DNA from: Myxococcales bacterium
Lineage (GTDB): Bacteria; Myxococcota; Myxococcia; Myxococcales; Myxococcaceae
NCBI GenBank assembly: GCA_016191815.1
Contig: JACPVI010000061.1
Coordinates: 186,001 to 250,000 of the forward strand
DNA length: 64,000 bases
Reading direction: 5' to 3'
The number at the start of each line of letters is the position of its first letter. Position 1 is the stretch's first letter. Shown in pieces: positions 43,544 through 54,230 of the stretch. The translations under genes were made by a program, and so were the position numbers. The notes beneath the pieces were generated by a model that saw only the letters and a program-made list of their open reading frames with translations, ran no database searches and was not told the DNA's origin.

Positions 43544-44529
43544 GGCGCGGAGCCGTTGGGGCTGTTGCAGTTCAAGCCCAGGTAACAACCGCCCCGGTTT
43601 CGGCGTTGGATCCAAGAAGCCAGGTAGGTGGGCATGCTGAAGGCGAAGGGCGTGGTGTCCCAGGTGGGCATTCCTTCGCCGAAGGGGATGGGCTGCTGGA
43701 ACAGCGCCTCTTCGCCGGTGTAGCTCATGTAGAACCACTGCTCGTTGGGAAACATCGGCCTGGTCCCCACGGTGGCTTCGGCCAGCTCGCTGCCGGCGGT
43801 GCCCTGGCCGGCGCCGTTGAGGACGTAGACCTTCGACACCGCCCAGTAGAAGGGCATGTTCATCCCGATGCAGGGAACGCCGAAGGGCCAGGCGGGGCAG
43901 ATGTCGGCTTCGTCCTCTTCAGCCAGACCCCAGTCGTCGATCAGCAGCCTGTACTCCCCCGAGCACGCTCCTCCGCTTGCCCGCCCGAGTCCGCAGGCGG
44001 TGATGTTCCGGTTCTGCGAGTGCTGTTCGGTGAAGATGCCGTCCGAGGCGTCCACGAACGATGTCGGGATAAAGCGCGGAGCCAAGTCGGCCTGCGCGCT
44101 GCACGAGACCCCTCCGTTGTCCGAGTAGGAAACCCAGGTGAAGAGATTGACGGCGCTGTACCCCGGAGCCGTCCCGGGAGTGCACTGCACCTGCATGTTG
44201 GAAGCCTGGGTCCTCGCCAGGAGGATGGTCGCTGCCCCGTTCGCGGAGGTCCGGCCGTCGAAGTCGCTGTAACGCTGGTTGGCGTCGGACAGGGCCTGGG
44301 AAATCGCCTGGCCGGAGGGCGAGGTGTCGTAGAGGATGCCCATGTCGTGCATCTTGTAGGCGGTGGTGTCCCAGAGGGCCGACTGGGTCGCCTCCTGCAC
44401 CTTCAAGGAGGCGTAGCCGACCTCTCCGAAGTGGATGCCAATCACCAGGATGGTCACGAACACCAGGCCGGCGAGCGCCAGCTCCACCGCCGCCTGGCCG
44501 CGGGGTTTTCGTTTGAGTATCCGTTTCAT
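43540..44529 (-). CDS. TadE-like pseudopilin-related protein
   Basis: A 329-aa protein with a basic leader, then RGQAAVELALAGLVFVTILV (residues of about 10-29), the TadE/TadG-type N-terminal helix with conserved Glu. The rest is a large secreted domain with scattered Cys. Such minor pseudopilins associate with Flp pilus machinery. Overlaps the neighbouring TadG-like gene by 4 bp. Confidence 0.8.
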   Translation of the reverse strand: MKRILKRKPRGQAAVELALAGLVFVTILVIGIHFGEVGYASLKVQEATQSALWDTTAYKMHDMGILYDTSPSGQAISQALSDANQRYSDFDGRTSANGAATILLARTQASNMQVQCTPGTAPGYSAVNLFTWVSYSDNGGVSCSAQADLAPRFIPTSFVDASDGIFTEQHSQNRNITACGLGRASGGACSGEYRLLIDDWGLAEEDEADICPAWPFGVPCIGMNMPFYWAVSKVYVLNGAGQGTAGSELAEATVGTRPMFPNEQWFYMSYTGEEALFQQPIPFGEGMPTWDTTPFAFSMPTYLASWIQRRNRGGCYLGLNCNSPNGSAP

Positions 44530-46148
44530 TGCCAGCCCTTGAACCCACCGGCCCGGAGCCCCTGGTAGGCGTCGGTGGCGGCGGGGTAGTTGATGTCGTT
44601 CAGCGCCTGGGGAATGTCGCCCCCCTTGCCCTGGTCATCGACGTCGGGGTGGACGAGGCCCGCTCGCCAGAAGGGGTTGAAGAAGTTAGGCGGCTCGGAC
44701 CAGTGGCCCTTCCGGTGGAAGTAGGTCACTCCGGTGGAGAGGGCGACCTGACGGCTGATGTCGGTCTGGTCGCGGAGCTGGATTCCGCGCCCGTCGAACT
44801 CCTCTCCCGCCGGGGTGAAGCGGAAGCGGAAGAAGAGGTTCCACGGGTCCGCCCCGCCTGGCTGGCCGCTGGAGAAGGTCCCCGGCCGCGCGGCGTAGTC
44901 GCGCTGAATGACGGCGAAGTTCTTCGGCTGCCCGTAGATGTCTCCCGGCGAGGCGACGGTGACGAAGTTGTAGTCCATGAAGCGCGGCCAGATGCCGCGC
45001 GGAGGGATGAGCGAGGGGCCCAGGGTGTGCCGCTGAATCGGGTTGGGGTCACTGCCTCCGAACCATCGGTGCATGTCCTGCCCGTCGCCGCTGTGGGTGG
45101 AGCGAGCGAAGGTGGAGCCGGGGAAGACCGGGATCGCCATCGTCCTCATCCAGGGGCACGGCTGGCTCTGCTGGAAGTTGCCGGTGGTGAGCATGTTGTG
45201 GTCGTCGGCCCAGGCCTCGCCCCCGTTGGCGCTGGCGGCAGCGTGAGTCAATGCGGTGTCGAAGTAGCCGCTGCCGCTGCCGCCGGCGGCGATCAGGGTG
45301 TCGGGGGCGGTGATGATGTCCCGCAGTTTGTTGTTGATGAACATGTCAGCCATCCCCCAGAGCCGGCCGGTGACGAACGGGTGGCCGCGGCTGCCCATCC
45401 CCGCGTGTACCGCATGCCTCCGAATCGGCGCGAGCACCAGCACCGCGCTCGGCCCGAACGGATTCCAACCAGTTTCCCGCATGGTGATGTTCTCGCCTTG
45501 GTTCGGGGCGTCGATCTCGCCCGGCTGGTAGACGTTCCTCCCTCCCTGGATGACCTTCTTCGCCATGTTCTGGTTGTTGACCTCGAGCATCAGGTTCCCG
45601 AATGCCGGGAGCTGGCCGGCCACGTAGAGCGTGGTGGCCGCGCCCTGCAGCGCTCGGACCTGGTCTCCCGCCGCCTGATCCTTGCTCATCCATTCCTGCC
45701 CGACTCGCTGGTCCTCCTGCCAGAGGTCCATGATGTTCTGGATGAGCTGGAAGGTGCCGCTGATGGAGCAACCGCAGAACTGCGGGCAGGGCGAGAAGGG
45801 CCGGCAGCAGTTGAAGATCCCGGCAATCCAGCTCGGGAGCATCACCCCGAAGTCCACCATCCCCACGAACAGGTTGGACCGGTAGTAGCCCGACCAGCTG
45901 ATCAAGCTCTGCACCCCCGCCATCGCCACCATGTGGGCGATCTGCGCTCGGTTGAGCACCGAGACCGCGTTGTAGGTGCGGGCGGTCATCACCGCGTTGC
46001 TGTAGGCCGCGGTGTCCGCCAACGTCTGCAGCTCCATCTTCTCCTTCGCCTTGGTGCTGAAGGAGAGCGTCATGCAGACCATCACCGTGAGCAGCAACAA
46101 GGTCAGCACGAAGAGCAACAGGGTCTGTCCACGGCGGAGCATCAGCAT
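44526..46148 (-). CDS. TadG-like protein
   Basis: A 540-aa protein beginning MLMLRRGQTLLLFVLTLL, a Flp/TadG-like N-terminal membrane helix followed by the usual long helix (KMELQTLADTAAYSNAVMTA). The secreted part is rich in aromatics and has no VWA signature, unlike some TadG proteins. ATG 46142 (MLRRGQ) is an alternative start. Flanked on both sides by TadE-like genes. Confidence 0.8.
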   Translation of the reverse strand: MLMLRRGQTLLLFVLTLLLLTVMVCMTLSFSTKAKEKMELQTLADTAAYSNAVMTARTYNAVSVLNRAQIAHMVAMAGVQSLISWSGYYRSNLFVGMVDFGVMLPSWIAGIFNCCRPFSPCPQFCGCSISGTFQLIQNIMDLWQEDQRVGQEWMSKDQAAGDQVRALQGAATTLYVAGQLPAFGNLMLEVNNQNMAKKVIQGGRNVYQPGEIDAPNQGENITMRETGWNPFGPSAVLVLAPIRRHAVHAGMGSRGHPFVTGRLWGMADMFINNKLRDIITAPDTLIAAGGSGSGYFDTALTHAAASANGGEAWADDHNMLTTGNFQQSQPCPWMRTMAIPVFPGSTFARSTHSGDGQDMHRWFGGSDPNPIQRHTLGPSLIPPRGIWPRFMDYNFVTVASPGDIYGQPKNFAVIQRDYAARPGTFSSGQPGGADPWNLFFRFRFTPAGEEFDGRGIQLRDQTDISRQVALSTGVTYFHRKGHWSEPPNFFNPFWRAGLVHPDVDDQGKGGDIPQALNDINYPAATDAYQGLRAGGFKGWQ

Positions 46149-46155
46149 GGCTGCC

Positions 46156-46920
46156 TCACGGGAGAGGAGGGCAATTCTGCGTCTGGAAGTAGACCGCCTT
46201 CGCGGGAGTCATCATTCGCATCGTGTAAGTGGTCTCGATGGGGAAGACGTACTGGCCCATGTCGTAGCGGGCCTCCATCTCCGCCTTCACCATCGCGTCC
46301 GGGCCGGGCGACTCCGTGGTCCAGCTCGCGGTCTGACGGACCATGTAGGGGTTCTGCGCGGTGTAGTCGCGGATTCCCCACTGGGCCATGGCGATGCGCG
46401 CCATCACCCAGTCCGCGAAGGGAATCTTCATCGGGTACCAGTAGACCATCCGCACCTCGAGCCGCATGATCGGGTTGTCCGGCTGGTCGAAGTTCTTGTC
46501 CTGCCCGTCGGGGAACGCCTGCACGGTGCCCTGGAGCGGAGCCTCGCGGAAAATCCAGACGATCGGCCCGTTGAAGTTCATGTCCCGGAGCGGGGTGCCT
46601 CCGCCGGAGTACTGGTTGTTCGCCCGCGCCGCGAAGGCGTTCCCCAGCATCTGCCCCGCCGAGCCGCTCTGCGCCCCCAGGTAAGAACTGAAGGTGGGCA
46701 GCAACGCGCCGATCGCCGCGTGGGTCATCCGCTGGCAATCGCCGTGGTTGACGCTCCCCGCCCGGGTGGCCCGGAAGGCCGCGTACTGCGCCATCACCCG
46801 CGCCTGCAGCATGAGGAAGAGCTGCAGCGTCCCGAGGATCATGAACACCGCCAAAGGCAGCGTCAGCGCCGCCTCCACCGCCGCCTGGCCGGACTCGCCC
46901 TTCCCGGAATCCCGCTTCAT
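46156..46920 (-). CDS. TadE-like pseudopilin-related protein (second)
   Basis: A 254-aa protein starting MKRDSGKGESGQAAVEAALT, with the TadE motif GQAAVEAALTLPLAVFMIL as the N-terminal helix. The start at 46920 lies 51 nt downstream of the 21-bp tandem repeats and has no clear SD. The secreted part shares only general features with the TadE-like protein at 43540. First structural gene after the sigma-54 activator. Confidence 0.8.
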   Translation of the reverse strand: MKRDSGKGESGQAAVEAALTLPLAVFMILGTLQLFLMLQARVMAQYAAFRATRAGSVNHGDCQRMTHAAIGALLPTFSSYLGAQSGSAGQMLGNAFAARANNQYSGGGTPLRDMNFNGPIVWIFREAPLQGTVQAFPDGQDKNFDQPDNPIMRLEVRMVYWYPMKIPFADWVMARIAMAQWGIRDYTAQNPYMVRQTASWTTESPGPDAMVKAEMEARYDMGQYVFPIETTYTMRMMTPAKAVYFQTQNCPPLP

Positions 46921-46950
46921 GGCCCGGATTGTCGTCCCCCAGGCGAGGGC

Positions 46951-47012
46951 GGCCCATCGGACAGCTGGCCCGGCCCATCGGTCAACTGGCCGCGCCGATG
47001 TGCGACAGCGGC

Positions 47013-47013
<1 letters not shown>
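46951..47013 (-). promoter_or_regulatory. Three tandem 21-bp repeats upstream of the Tad-like genes
   Basis: GGCCCATCGGACAGCTGGCC (46951-46970) and GGCCCATCGGTCAACTGGCC (46972-46991) differ at two positions; a degenerate third unit follows at 46992-47013. The 21-bp period puts all copies on one face of the helix, typical of an activator or operator array. No sigma-54 -24/-12 site was found in the gap to the start. Confidence 0.6.
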
Positions 47014-48452
<1,439 letters not shown>

Positions 48453-48554
48453 GAACGCGGCGGACAGGATACAGATTCGCGGGCGAGAGGCGAACCGCTT
48501 TTCCGACCCCTCCTCGCAACCCGCCACTTTTGGCGCTAGCTTGCCGCGCCCCCG

Positions 48555-49490
48555 ATGGCCGAGAAGAACGACAGGCGGCAGGGAAGGCTGGGCCTCCTCT
48601 CGCGGAAGCGCTCGCTCTACTCGACAAGGAGGCTGGTGGAGGCCACCAGGGAGCGCGAGCACCGGGTGTTGGTCCTCGACACCTTGCGCTGCAACCTCAT
48701 CCTCGCGCCCTCGGGCCCCCGGCTGGTCTACCGCGGCGTGGAGGTGAGCGGCCTGGAGGTGGTCATCCCCCGCATCGGCGCCTCGGTGACCACCTACGGG
48801 CTGGCGGTGGTCCACCACCTGGAGATGATGGGCGTGCCGGTGGTGAACGGCTCGTTGGGCATCGCCTACAGCCGGGACAAGCTGCGCTGCCTGCAGCTCC
48901 TCGCCCGTTCGGGCATCGCCATTCCCCGCACGGTGATGGCCCACGACCGCTCCAAGGTGGACGAGCTGCTGGAGCAGGTGGGCGGGCTCCCGGCGATCAT
49001 CAAGCTCATCCGCGGAACCCAGGGAGTGGGAGTGATGATCGCCTCCACCGTGCAGGAGGTGAAGGGCATCGTGGACACCTTCTGGCAGCTCGGCCAGGAA
49101 ATCCTCATTCAGGAATTCGTGCGCGAGTCCAAGGGCCGCGACCTGCGCGCCCTGGTGGTGGGTGACCAGGTGGTGGCGGCGATGCGGCGGAAGGCGAAGA
49201 GGGGGGAGTTCCGCTCCAACCTGCACCGAGGGGGCGAGGGGAAGCCCGTCGACTTGGCTGCGCCCCACGCCCAGACCGCGGTGCGCGCGGCGAGGGTCCT
49301 GGGCCTGGAGATCGCCGGAGTCGACATGCTCGAGTCGGACGACGGCCCCAAGGTGATGGAGGTCAACTCCAGCCCGGGCTTCGAGGGCCTGGAGCGGGCC
49401 ACCGGGCGGGACATCGCCGGAGCGATGGTGGAGCGGGCCTTCGCCTTCGCGAAGGAGCATCGCGCCACCCGAGCGGGGGAGCGGGCCTAG
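48555..49490 (+). CDS. rimK: RimK-family ATP-grasp ligase
   Basis: A 311-aa ATP-grasp enzyme of RimK length. Phosphate-binding KLIRGTQGVGVMI, the EFVRESKGRDLRALVVG strand, and the Mg2+ ligand region GVDMLESDDGPKVMEVNSSPG are present. RimK adds glutamate to the C-terminus of ribosomal protein S6; other RimK-like ligases modify cofactors, so the substrate is inferred. No SD is visible in the 102-bp divergent spacer. Confidence 0.87.
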   Translation: MAEKNDRRQGRLGLLSRKRSLYSTRRLVEATREREHRVLVLDTLRCNLILAPSGPRLVYRGVEVSGLEVVIPRIGASVTTYGLAVVHHLEMMGVPVVNGSLGIAYSRDKLRCLQLLARSGIAIPRTVMAHDRSKVDELLEQVGGLPAIIKLIRGTQGVGVMIASTVQEVKGIVDTFWQLGQEILIQEFVRESKGRDLRALVVGDQVVAAMRRKAKRGEFRSNLHRGGEGKPVDLAAPHAQTAVRAARVLGLEIAGVDMLESDDGPKVMEVNSSPGFEGLERATGRDIAGAMVERAFAFAKEHRATRAGERA

Positions 49491-49548
49491 GGCCTCCTCG
49501 ACTCCCTGCTCTCGGCGCGAACGGCTGCCCTGACGCGAAAGCCAGGGA

Positions 49549-49578
49549 TTGTCGGCGTCCCGGAAGCTTCTCTAAATT
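49549..49578 (+). promoter_or_regulatory. Promoter of the DsbA-like gene
   Basis: TTGTCG (49549-49554) and TAAATT (49573-49578) with an 18-bp spacer. ATG 49588 follows 9 nt later with no SD, fitting a leaderless transcript. Confidence 0.45.
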
Positions 49579-49587
49579 CGGCGCCCG

Positions 49588-50253
49588 ATGAGCCGGGTCT
49601 ATCGACCGTTTCAGGTTCTCGTCTACCACGACGTGCTCTGCGCCTGGTGCTACCTCGCTGATCAGCGGCTGGCCTCGCTGCGCGAGGAGCTGAAGGATTT
49701 GGTCCGCTGGCGCTACCGCCCGTATCCGCTGCGCGCGCTGGAGGCGCAGCCCACGCAAGCGGAGATCGAAGATCGGGTGAAGGAGCTGATCCGCGCGCGG
49801 AATGAGGCGGGCGGCGAGAAGCTGAGCTGCGACTTGTGGACCACGGGAGATCCTCCCCGCTCGAGCGTGTCGCCGCTGGCGGCGCTGGAGGCGGCGAAGC
49901 TGCAGGGCTCGGCGGAGCGGGTCTCGCTCTGGCGGGCGATGCAGCGGGCCGCGCTGGAGCAGGGCGTGAACGTCACCCGGTCCGACGTGGTGTACGAGCT
50001 GGCCAGCCGGCTGGGGTTGAACATGAACCGCTTCGTGGCGGCCTACCAGTCGCCGGAGACCAGGAGGCTGATCCTGGAAGAGCACCGGCTGGCCTCCAGC
50101 CGCGGGGTGCGCGGAGTGCCGGCGGTGGTCTTGGGCGGCCGGTGGATGATCCGCGGGCTGCGCGAGGTTTCGGAGTACCGGGAGCTCGTCCTCTCCTGCG
50201 TGCAGAAGGCGGGGATGACCGGCTACGGGGCGCCGCTCGGGACGGTGCACTGA
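49588..50253 (+). CDS. DsbA-family thiol oxidoreductase (FrnE-like)
   Basis: A 221-aa protein with a thioredoxin-fold active site CAWC (residues 18-21, in VYHDVLCAWCYLADQRL), a helical insertion of about 110 residues and the cis-Pro segment GVPAVVLGG near residue 180. There is no signal peptide, so it is probably cytoplasmic, like FrnE/DsbA-like polyketide or stress oxidoreductases. Monocistronic by its own promoter. Confidence 0.87.
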   Translation: MSRVYRPFQVLVYHDVLCAWCYLADQRLASLREELKDLVRWRYRPYPLRALEAQPTQAEIEDRVKELIRARNEAGGEKLSCDLWTTGDPPRSSVSPLAALEAAKLQGSAERVSLWRAMQRAALEQGVNVTRSDVVYELASRLGLNMNRFVAAYQSPETRRLILEEHRLASSRGVRGVPAVVLGGRWMIRGLREVSEYRELVLSCVQKAGMTGYGAPLGTVH

Positions 50254-50258
50254 GGCGA

Positions 50259-50275
50259 GTCGAGGGTCGACGCTC
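50259..50275. repeat. Partial GTCGAG repeat remnant
   Basis: GTCGAGGGTCGACGCTC, just after the stop at 50253, joins a left-arm start with a right-arm-like end of the family at 23371 and 36975. Looks like a collapsed copy. Confidence 0.45.
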
Positions 50276-50352
50276 TACCGGATGGACTTGAATCTTCTGC
50301 CGCCCCGCGCGTCTGATGGGGCGTCATTTCACCCAGGCCGAAAGGATTGGCC

Positions 50353-51639
50353 ATGCGCAGAGTCCTGCTGATTGCCGCGCCGCTCTCGATGCTGCTCGGC
50401 GCCTGCACCGTGCACACCTACCGATATCGCGACCCCGACTACTACGCGTACCGGTACAGCTACCACCACCCCATCCCGGTGGAGCTTGGCGGCGGCTGGT
50501 GCCTCATCGACGGAAACCACTCCCACGAGTACGCGCCGGAGTACCGCTACTACACCTACTCCGGCAGCTACTACACCTACGCGGGGCCGACGGTGGTCTG
50601 GTACCACGACTACCACCCCATCCCCACCGGCGGGCACTGCAACCTCCACGGCCGCCACTCGCACGACTACACCCCAGGGGTGTACGCGGGGAACTTCTAC
50701 TGGGACAACGGCCAGAGCGTTTACGTCTACAACGACCGGCCCACCCACGGGGCCAGCGGCGTCCAGCCTCCCTTGGGCCAAGGCTCGAGCTGGTCCCCGC
50801 CCGGGAAAGGCTCGGGCCCGCCGGCCGGGCAGGGCGGCTACCCTCCCGGCGGAGGCAGCTTCCCACCGGGCGGCTCCGGACAGAACCCTCCGCCTGGGCA
50901 CGGCGGCGTCATCCCCGGCCACGGCGGCACTCCTCCCGGCCAGGGAGCCCAGATTCCTCCCGGGCAGCTGAACAACCCGGGCAAGGGGAACGCGGGCGGC
51001 CACTTCCCTCCGGGGTACATCGGCACGGTGCAGAATCCACCTCCGGGCCACGGCGGGACACCTCCTGGCCAGGGAGGGACTCCGCCCGGGCAAGGCGCGC
51101 AGGTTCCGCCCGGGCAGGTGAACAACCCGGGCCACGGCTCCGGCCGCACGGACCCACCGAGGGGAGAGGGCTACCTCCACCCCTCCGACCGCGCCCCCCA
51201 GCCCGCCGGCTCCTTCCCTCCGGGGCGCAATACTTTTGGTTCGCCGCCGGGAAGCCAGGGGCAGCCAACCTTCGCTCCTCCGCCGCGCCAAGAGCCCCCG
51301 CCCGCCAGGCCCAGCTTCGAGCGCCCGCCGCCGTCGTACGGCCCGCCGATGGGCACCCGTCCCCCGGAGACGCAGCCGCCGCCCAGCCACGGCTCTCCTC
51401 CCCGCGGGAACGAGTCGGTGGGCCGCCCCGAGCGCGAGGTGCCGCACAAGGTGGAGCTGCCTCCAGTGCACGCCCCGCAGCGAGAGGTGCCGCCGCGCGG
51501 AAGTCCGCCGCCGGCCCAGCCTCCGCAGGCCCAGCCGCCTCCGCAAGTGCAGCCTCCGCCGGGCGCGCAGCCGCCGCCGCCGCCGGGCGCTCCTCCCAGG
51601 GGGCGCGGCGCCGGAGGCCCTCCTCCACCCCGGCCGTAG
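50353..51639 (+). CDS. His/Tyr-rich, Pro/Gly-repeat lipoprotein
   Basis: A 428-aa lipoprotein; ATG 50353 with signal end LLGAC. Residues 20-130 have two similar His/Tyr segments (GGWCLIDGNHSHEYAPEY and GGHCNLHGRHSHDYTPG) with HSH motifs, perhaps metal ligands. From residue 140 on, tandem PPGHGG/PPGQGG-type repeats dominate, followed by a Pro/Arg-rich tail (nearly a third Pro). The protein must be extended and probably spans the periplasm or exposes a flexible arm. No known domain. Confidence 0.72.
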   Translation: MRRVLLIAAPLSMLLGACTVHTYRYRDPDYYAYRYSYHHPIPVELGGGWCLIDGNHSHEYAPEYRYYTYSGSYYTYAGPTVVWYHDYHPIPTGGHCNLHGRHSHDYTPGVYAGNFYWDNGQSVYVYNDRPTHGASGVQPPLGQGSSWSPPGKGSGPPAGQGGYPPGGGSFPPGGSGQNPPPGHGGVIPGHGGTPPGQGAQIPPGQLNNPGKGNAGGHFPPGYIGTVQNPPPGHGGTPPGQGGTPPGQGAQVPPGQVNNPGHGSGRTDPPRGEGYLHPSDRAPQPAGSFPPGRNTFGSPPGSQGQPTFAPPPRQEPPPARPSFERPPPSYGPPMGTRPPETQPPPSHGSPPRGNESVGRPEREVPHKVELPPVHAPQREVPPRGSPPPAQPPQAQPPPQVQPPPGAQPPPPPGAPPRGRGAGGPPPPRP

Positions 51640-51690
51640 CCTAAAGGGCCCGCTTCCAAGTAGCGTTCGCCCCTCACCAATGGAGGGGCG

Positions 51691-53232
51691 ATGAAGAGTT
51701 GGGGCTTGGCCCTCGCCGCCGCGGCGGCAACTCTGGCGACGCCGGCGCGCGGCTCCGGCATCTACTTCGGAGAGAACGGCACCAAGGCGCTCCTGCAGGG
51801 AGGCGCCTTCGCCGCCCAGGCGGATGACCTCACCGCCATCCAGCACAATCCGGGAGGGCTGTCGCAGCTTGCGGGCTTCCACTTCCTGCTCGACACCGAG
51901 CTGCTCCGCCACGAGGTCGGCTTTCTTCGCAAGGACCCGGGCGCGGCCACCACGGTCGCCTCGCCGGTGTCCAACACTGCCGGCTTCTTCTTCCTGCCGA
52001 ACCTGGCCTTCGGATACGGGATGGAGCTGGCCGGCCGGCCGGTCACCTTTGCCGTCGGCGCTTACGGGCCGCCCGCGGTGGGGCGCTACAAGTACCCCCG
52101 GCCGAACTACGCCAAAAAGGAGCAGGACGTCCGCGGCAAGCTGGAGCTGGTCTACGTGGAGCACCCGCGAAAAGCGGCGCCGCAGCGGTACGAGCTGATC
52201 GACAACGACGTCATCATCCTCTACCCGTCGCTCTCGGCGGCGGCGGAGCTTCACCCGCGCCTCTCCGTGGGTGCGTCCTTCCAGTACGTCTTCTCCAAGC
52301 TGGCCTTATCCCAGGCGGTGCACAGCGCGCCCTACACGCCGAGCTCGATCAGCTCCGAAGACCCTGGTTGGGATTCGGTGGTGGGGGTGGACCTGATGGG
52401 AAAGGGCGGCTGGACGGGCGTCCTGGGCGTGCTGGCGCGGCCGACCGACTCGCTCTCCATCGGCGCCTCGGTGCGCCCGCCGGTGCAGATTGCGGGAAAC
52501 GGCAAGTTCATCATCGAGCCCGGGGAGCTGGCCCGCTCGGCGAAGATCGACGTCCAGTGCCCCAACCGGGAGCTGACCGAGCTGGACCCCTCGGCGGACG
52601 CCAACTCCGAAGTCGACCCGGGTGAGGCCCATCGGGTGAGCTGCCCCGGCGCCGCCGACCTGTTCCTCACCATGCCCCTGGAGGTGAAGCTGGGGCTCCG
52701 CTACCGCGCCACCGAGGCCTTGGCGCTGAACCTGGACTTCGTCTACCAGGGCTGGCAGTCGGTGAGCGAGATTGTCCTCGAGCCGAAGGGCATCACCATC
52801 CAGACTTTGGGCGGCGAGCCGCAGCCGGTGCAGACCTTCCACATCCCCAAGAGGTGGCACAAGGCGGCGTCGCTGAGGCTGGGCGGCTCCTACTCCTTCC
52901 CCTTCGGGCTCACCGCCTACGGAGGAGTGCTGGGCGAAGAGGGCGCGGCGCCGGACGAGTACTCCGGCATCGACTTCCTCCACTACACCCGGCTGTTCCT
53001 CACCGCCGGCGCCGGCTACCGGACAGGGGGCCTGGAGTTCCTCGCCGGAGCGGCCTACACCCCCACGGTGGTGAAGGAAGTTTCCGCGAGCGAGGTGAGG
53101 GCCGGCAGCACTGACCCCGCCATCCAAGGCATCGTGGTGGGAGCGGGCGCCCACTCCTCCGGAGGGCTGGTGCTCACCGCCGGCATCCGCGGCCGCTTCG
53201 GAAACACCGCGCGCGGCTCGACTTCCAACTGA
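51691..53232 (+). CDS. OmpP1/FadL-family outer-membrane protein
   Basis: A 513-aa beta-barrel. A signal peptide (1-21, cleaved after ARG) and the FadL N-terminal hatch region (GSGIYFGENGTKALLQGGAF...NPGGLSQLAG) are present; the C-terminal half has alternating strands ending in a basic tail. FadL-type pores take up hydrophobic substrates. Good SD (GGAGG) before the ATG. Probably cotranscribed with the next lipoprotein (9-bp gap). Confidence 0.92.
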   Translation: MKSWGLALAAAAATLATPARGSGIYFGENGTKALLQGGAFAAQADDLTAIQHNPGGLSQLAGFHFLLDTELLRHEVGFLRKDPGAATTVASPVSNTAGFFFLPNLAFGYGMELAGRPVTFAVGAYGPPAVGRYKYPRPNYAKKEQDVRGKLELVYVEHPRKAAPQRYELIDNDVIILYPSLSAAAELHPRLSVGASFQYVFSKLALSQAVHSAPYTPSSISSEDPGWDSVVGVDLMGKGGWTGVLGVLARPTDSLSIGASVRPPVQIAGNGKFIIEPGELARSAKIDVQCPNRELTELDPSADANSEVDPGEAHRVSCPGAADLFLTMPLEVKLGLRYRATEALALNLDFVYQGWQSVSEIVLEPKGITIQTLGGEPQPVQTFHIPKRWHKAASLRLGGSYSFPFGLTAYGGVLGEEGAAPDEYSGIDFLHYTRLFLTAGAGYRTGGLEFLAGAAYTPTVVKEVSASEVRAGSTDPAIQGIVVGAGAHSSGGLVLTAGIRGRFGNTARGSTSN

Positions 53233-53241
53233 GGAGCACTC

Positions 53242-54225
53242 ATGAAGCAGCCGACTCAGACTGGCTCGCATCCGTCTCCGTTCGAGCCGTCCCATGCGAA
53301 TGCGTTCGGCCTGGCCAGTCTCGGCGCCGTCGCGCTTCTTTCGCTCGGCCTCGCCGGATGCCCGAACGGCGGCAACCTCCCGGCCGCCGGAGAGCCGGAC
53401 GGCTCCGAGGAGCAGGGCGAGGTGGAGGTGACCGCCTCCGGGTTCGCCTCGGTGCACCCGGCGGCGGCGCAGTACCTCCAGAGCAAGGGGGAGCCGGTGC
53501 CCTCGGTGGCGGGGCTCACCTTGCGAGTGGAGGAGCCCTTCAAGGTGGCGCTGAACGACCCCACCGGCATCTTCGGCGAGCTGACCCTCACCGGCGCGGG
53601 GACTTTCTCCGTCTCCGGGATTCGCAGCAGCCAGGTCATCCTGGGCATCGCCGCCGGAATCAAGGACGACTCCGACGCCGGGGTGTGCGGGGTGGACGGG
53701 GGCATCGCCGACGGCGGCTGCGGCCCCGCCCAGCGGAGGGTCATCCGCTCGGCCACCTCGCTCTACGACGTGGCGCTGGAAGGGAAGAAGCCGGACAAGG
53801 ACGTGGTGGGGACCAAGGCCTACGCGGTGCCGGCCGCCTTCCACGACCAGCTCACCCAGGCGGTGACCGAGGCGCGCATCCGCCAGCTCACCGGGCCCAA
53901 CAACAAGGGCACCCTCATCGAGGCGGGCTTCATGCTCGGCCGCATCGTGGACGCGAGCGGAAACCCGGTGGCCGGCGCCCGGGTGAGCCCCAGCCCGGAC
54001 ACCAAGGCGGGACAGTTCTTCTACCCGAGCTCAGACGTCTCCTCCGCCAGTCAGACTTCCACCTCCTCCAACGGGCTGTTCCTCTTCGTCCACTCCGGCG
54101 GAGACGTGGACACCTTCAAGTTCGCGGTGGAGGGAAAGCCGGAGTACCTGACCCGCAACGCCGGCGCCGCCAAGGACGCCTGCCTGGTGACGACCGTCTA
54201 CCCGGGCAAGACGCCGCCGCCCTAA
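53242..54225 (+). CDS. Lipoprotein with carboxypeptidase-regulatory-like domain
   Basis: A 327-aa lipoprotein with a long N-terminal stretch before the hydrophobic segment (LASLGAVALLSLGLAGC at about 25-41). C-terminal part (LGRIVDASGNPVAGARVSPSPD...) is a CarboxypepD-regulatory-like beta domain, as in many surface proteins. GGAG lies before the ATG. Located 9 bp after the FadL-type gene and 5 bp before the metallophosphoesterase; suggests an operon but functions seem unrelated. Confidence 0.78.
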   Translation: MKQPTQTGSHPSPFEPSHANAFGLASLGAVALLSLGLAGCPNGGNLPAAGEPDGSEEQGEVEVTASGFASVHPAAAQYLQSKGEPVPSVAGLTLRVEEPFKVALNDPTGIFGELTLTGAGTFSVSGIRSSQVILGIAAGIKDDSDAGVCGVDGGIADGGCGPAQRRVIRSATSLYDVALEGKKPDKDVVGTKAYAVPAAFHDQLTQAVTEARIRQLTGPNNKGTLIEAGFMLGRIVDASGNPVAGARVSPSPDTKAGQFFYPSSDVSSASQTSTSSNGLFLFVHSGGDVDTFKFAVEGKPEYLTRNAGAAKDACLVTTVYPGKTPPP

Positions 54226-54230
54226 CGCGG

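Noticed and set aside
48519-48534. A sigma-54-like TTGGCGC..TTGC sequence before the RimK-like gene
   Set aside because: The GG-to-GC distance is one base shorter than required for a -24/-12 promoter.
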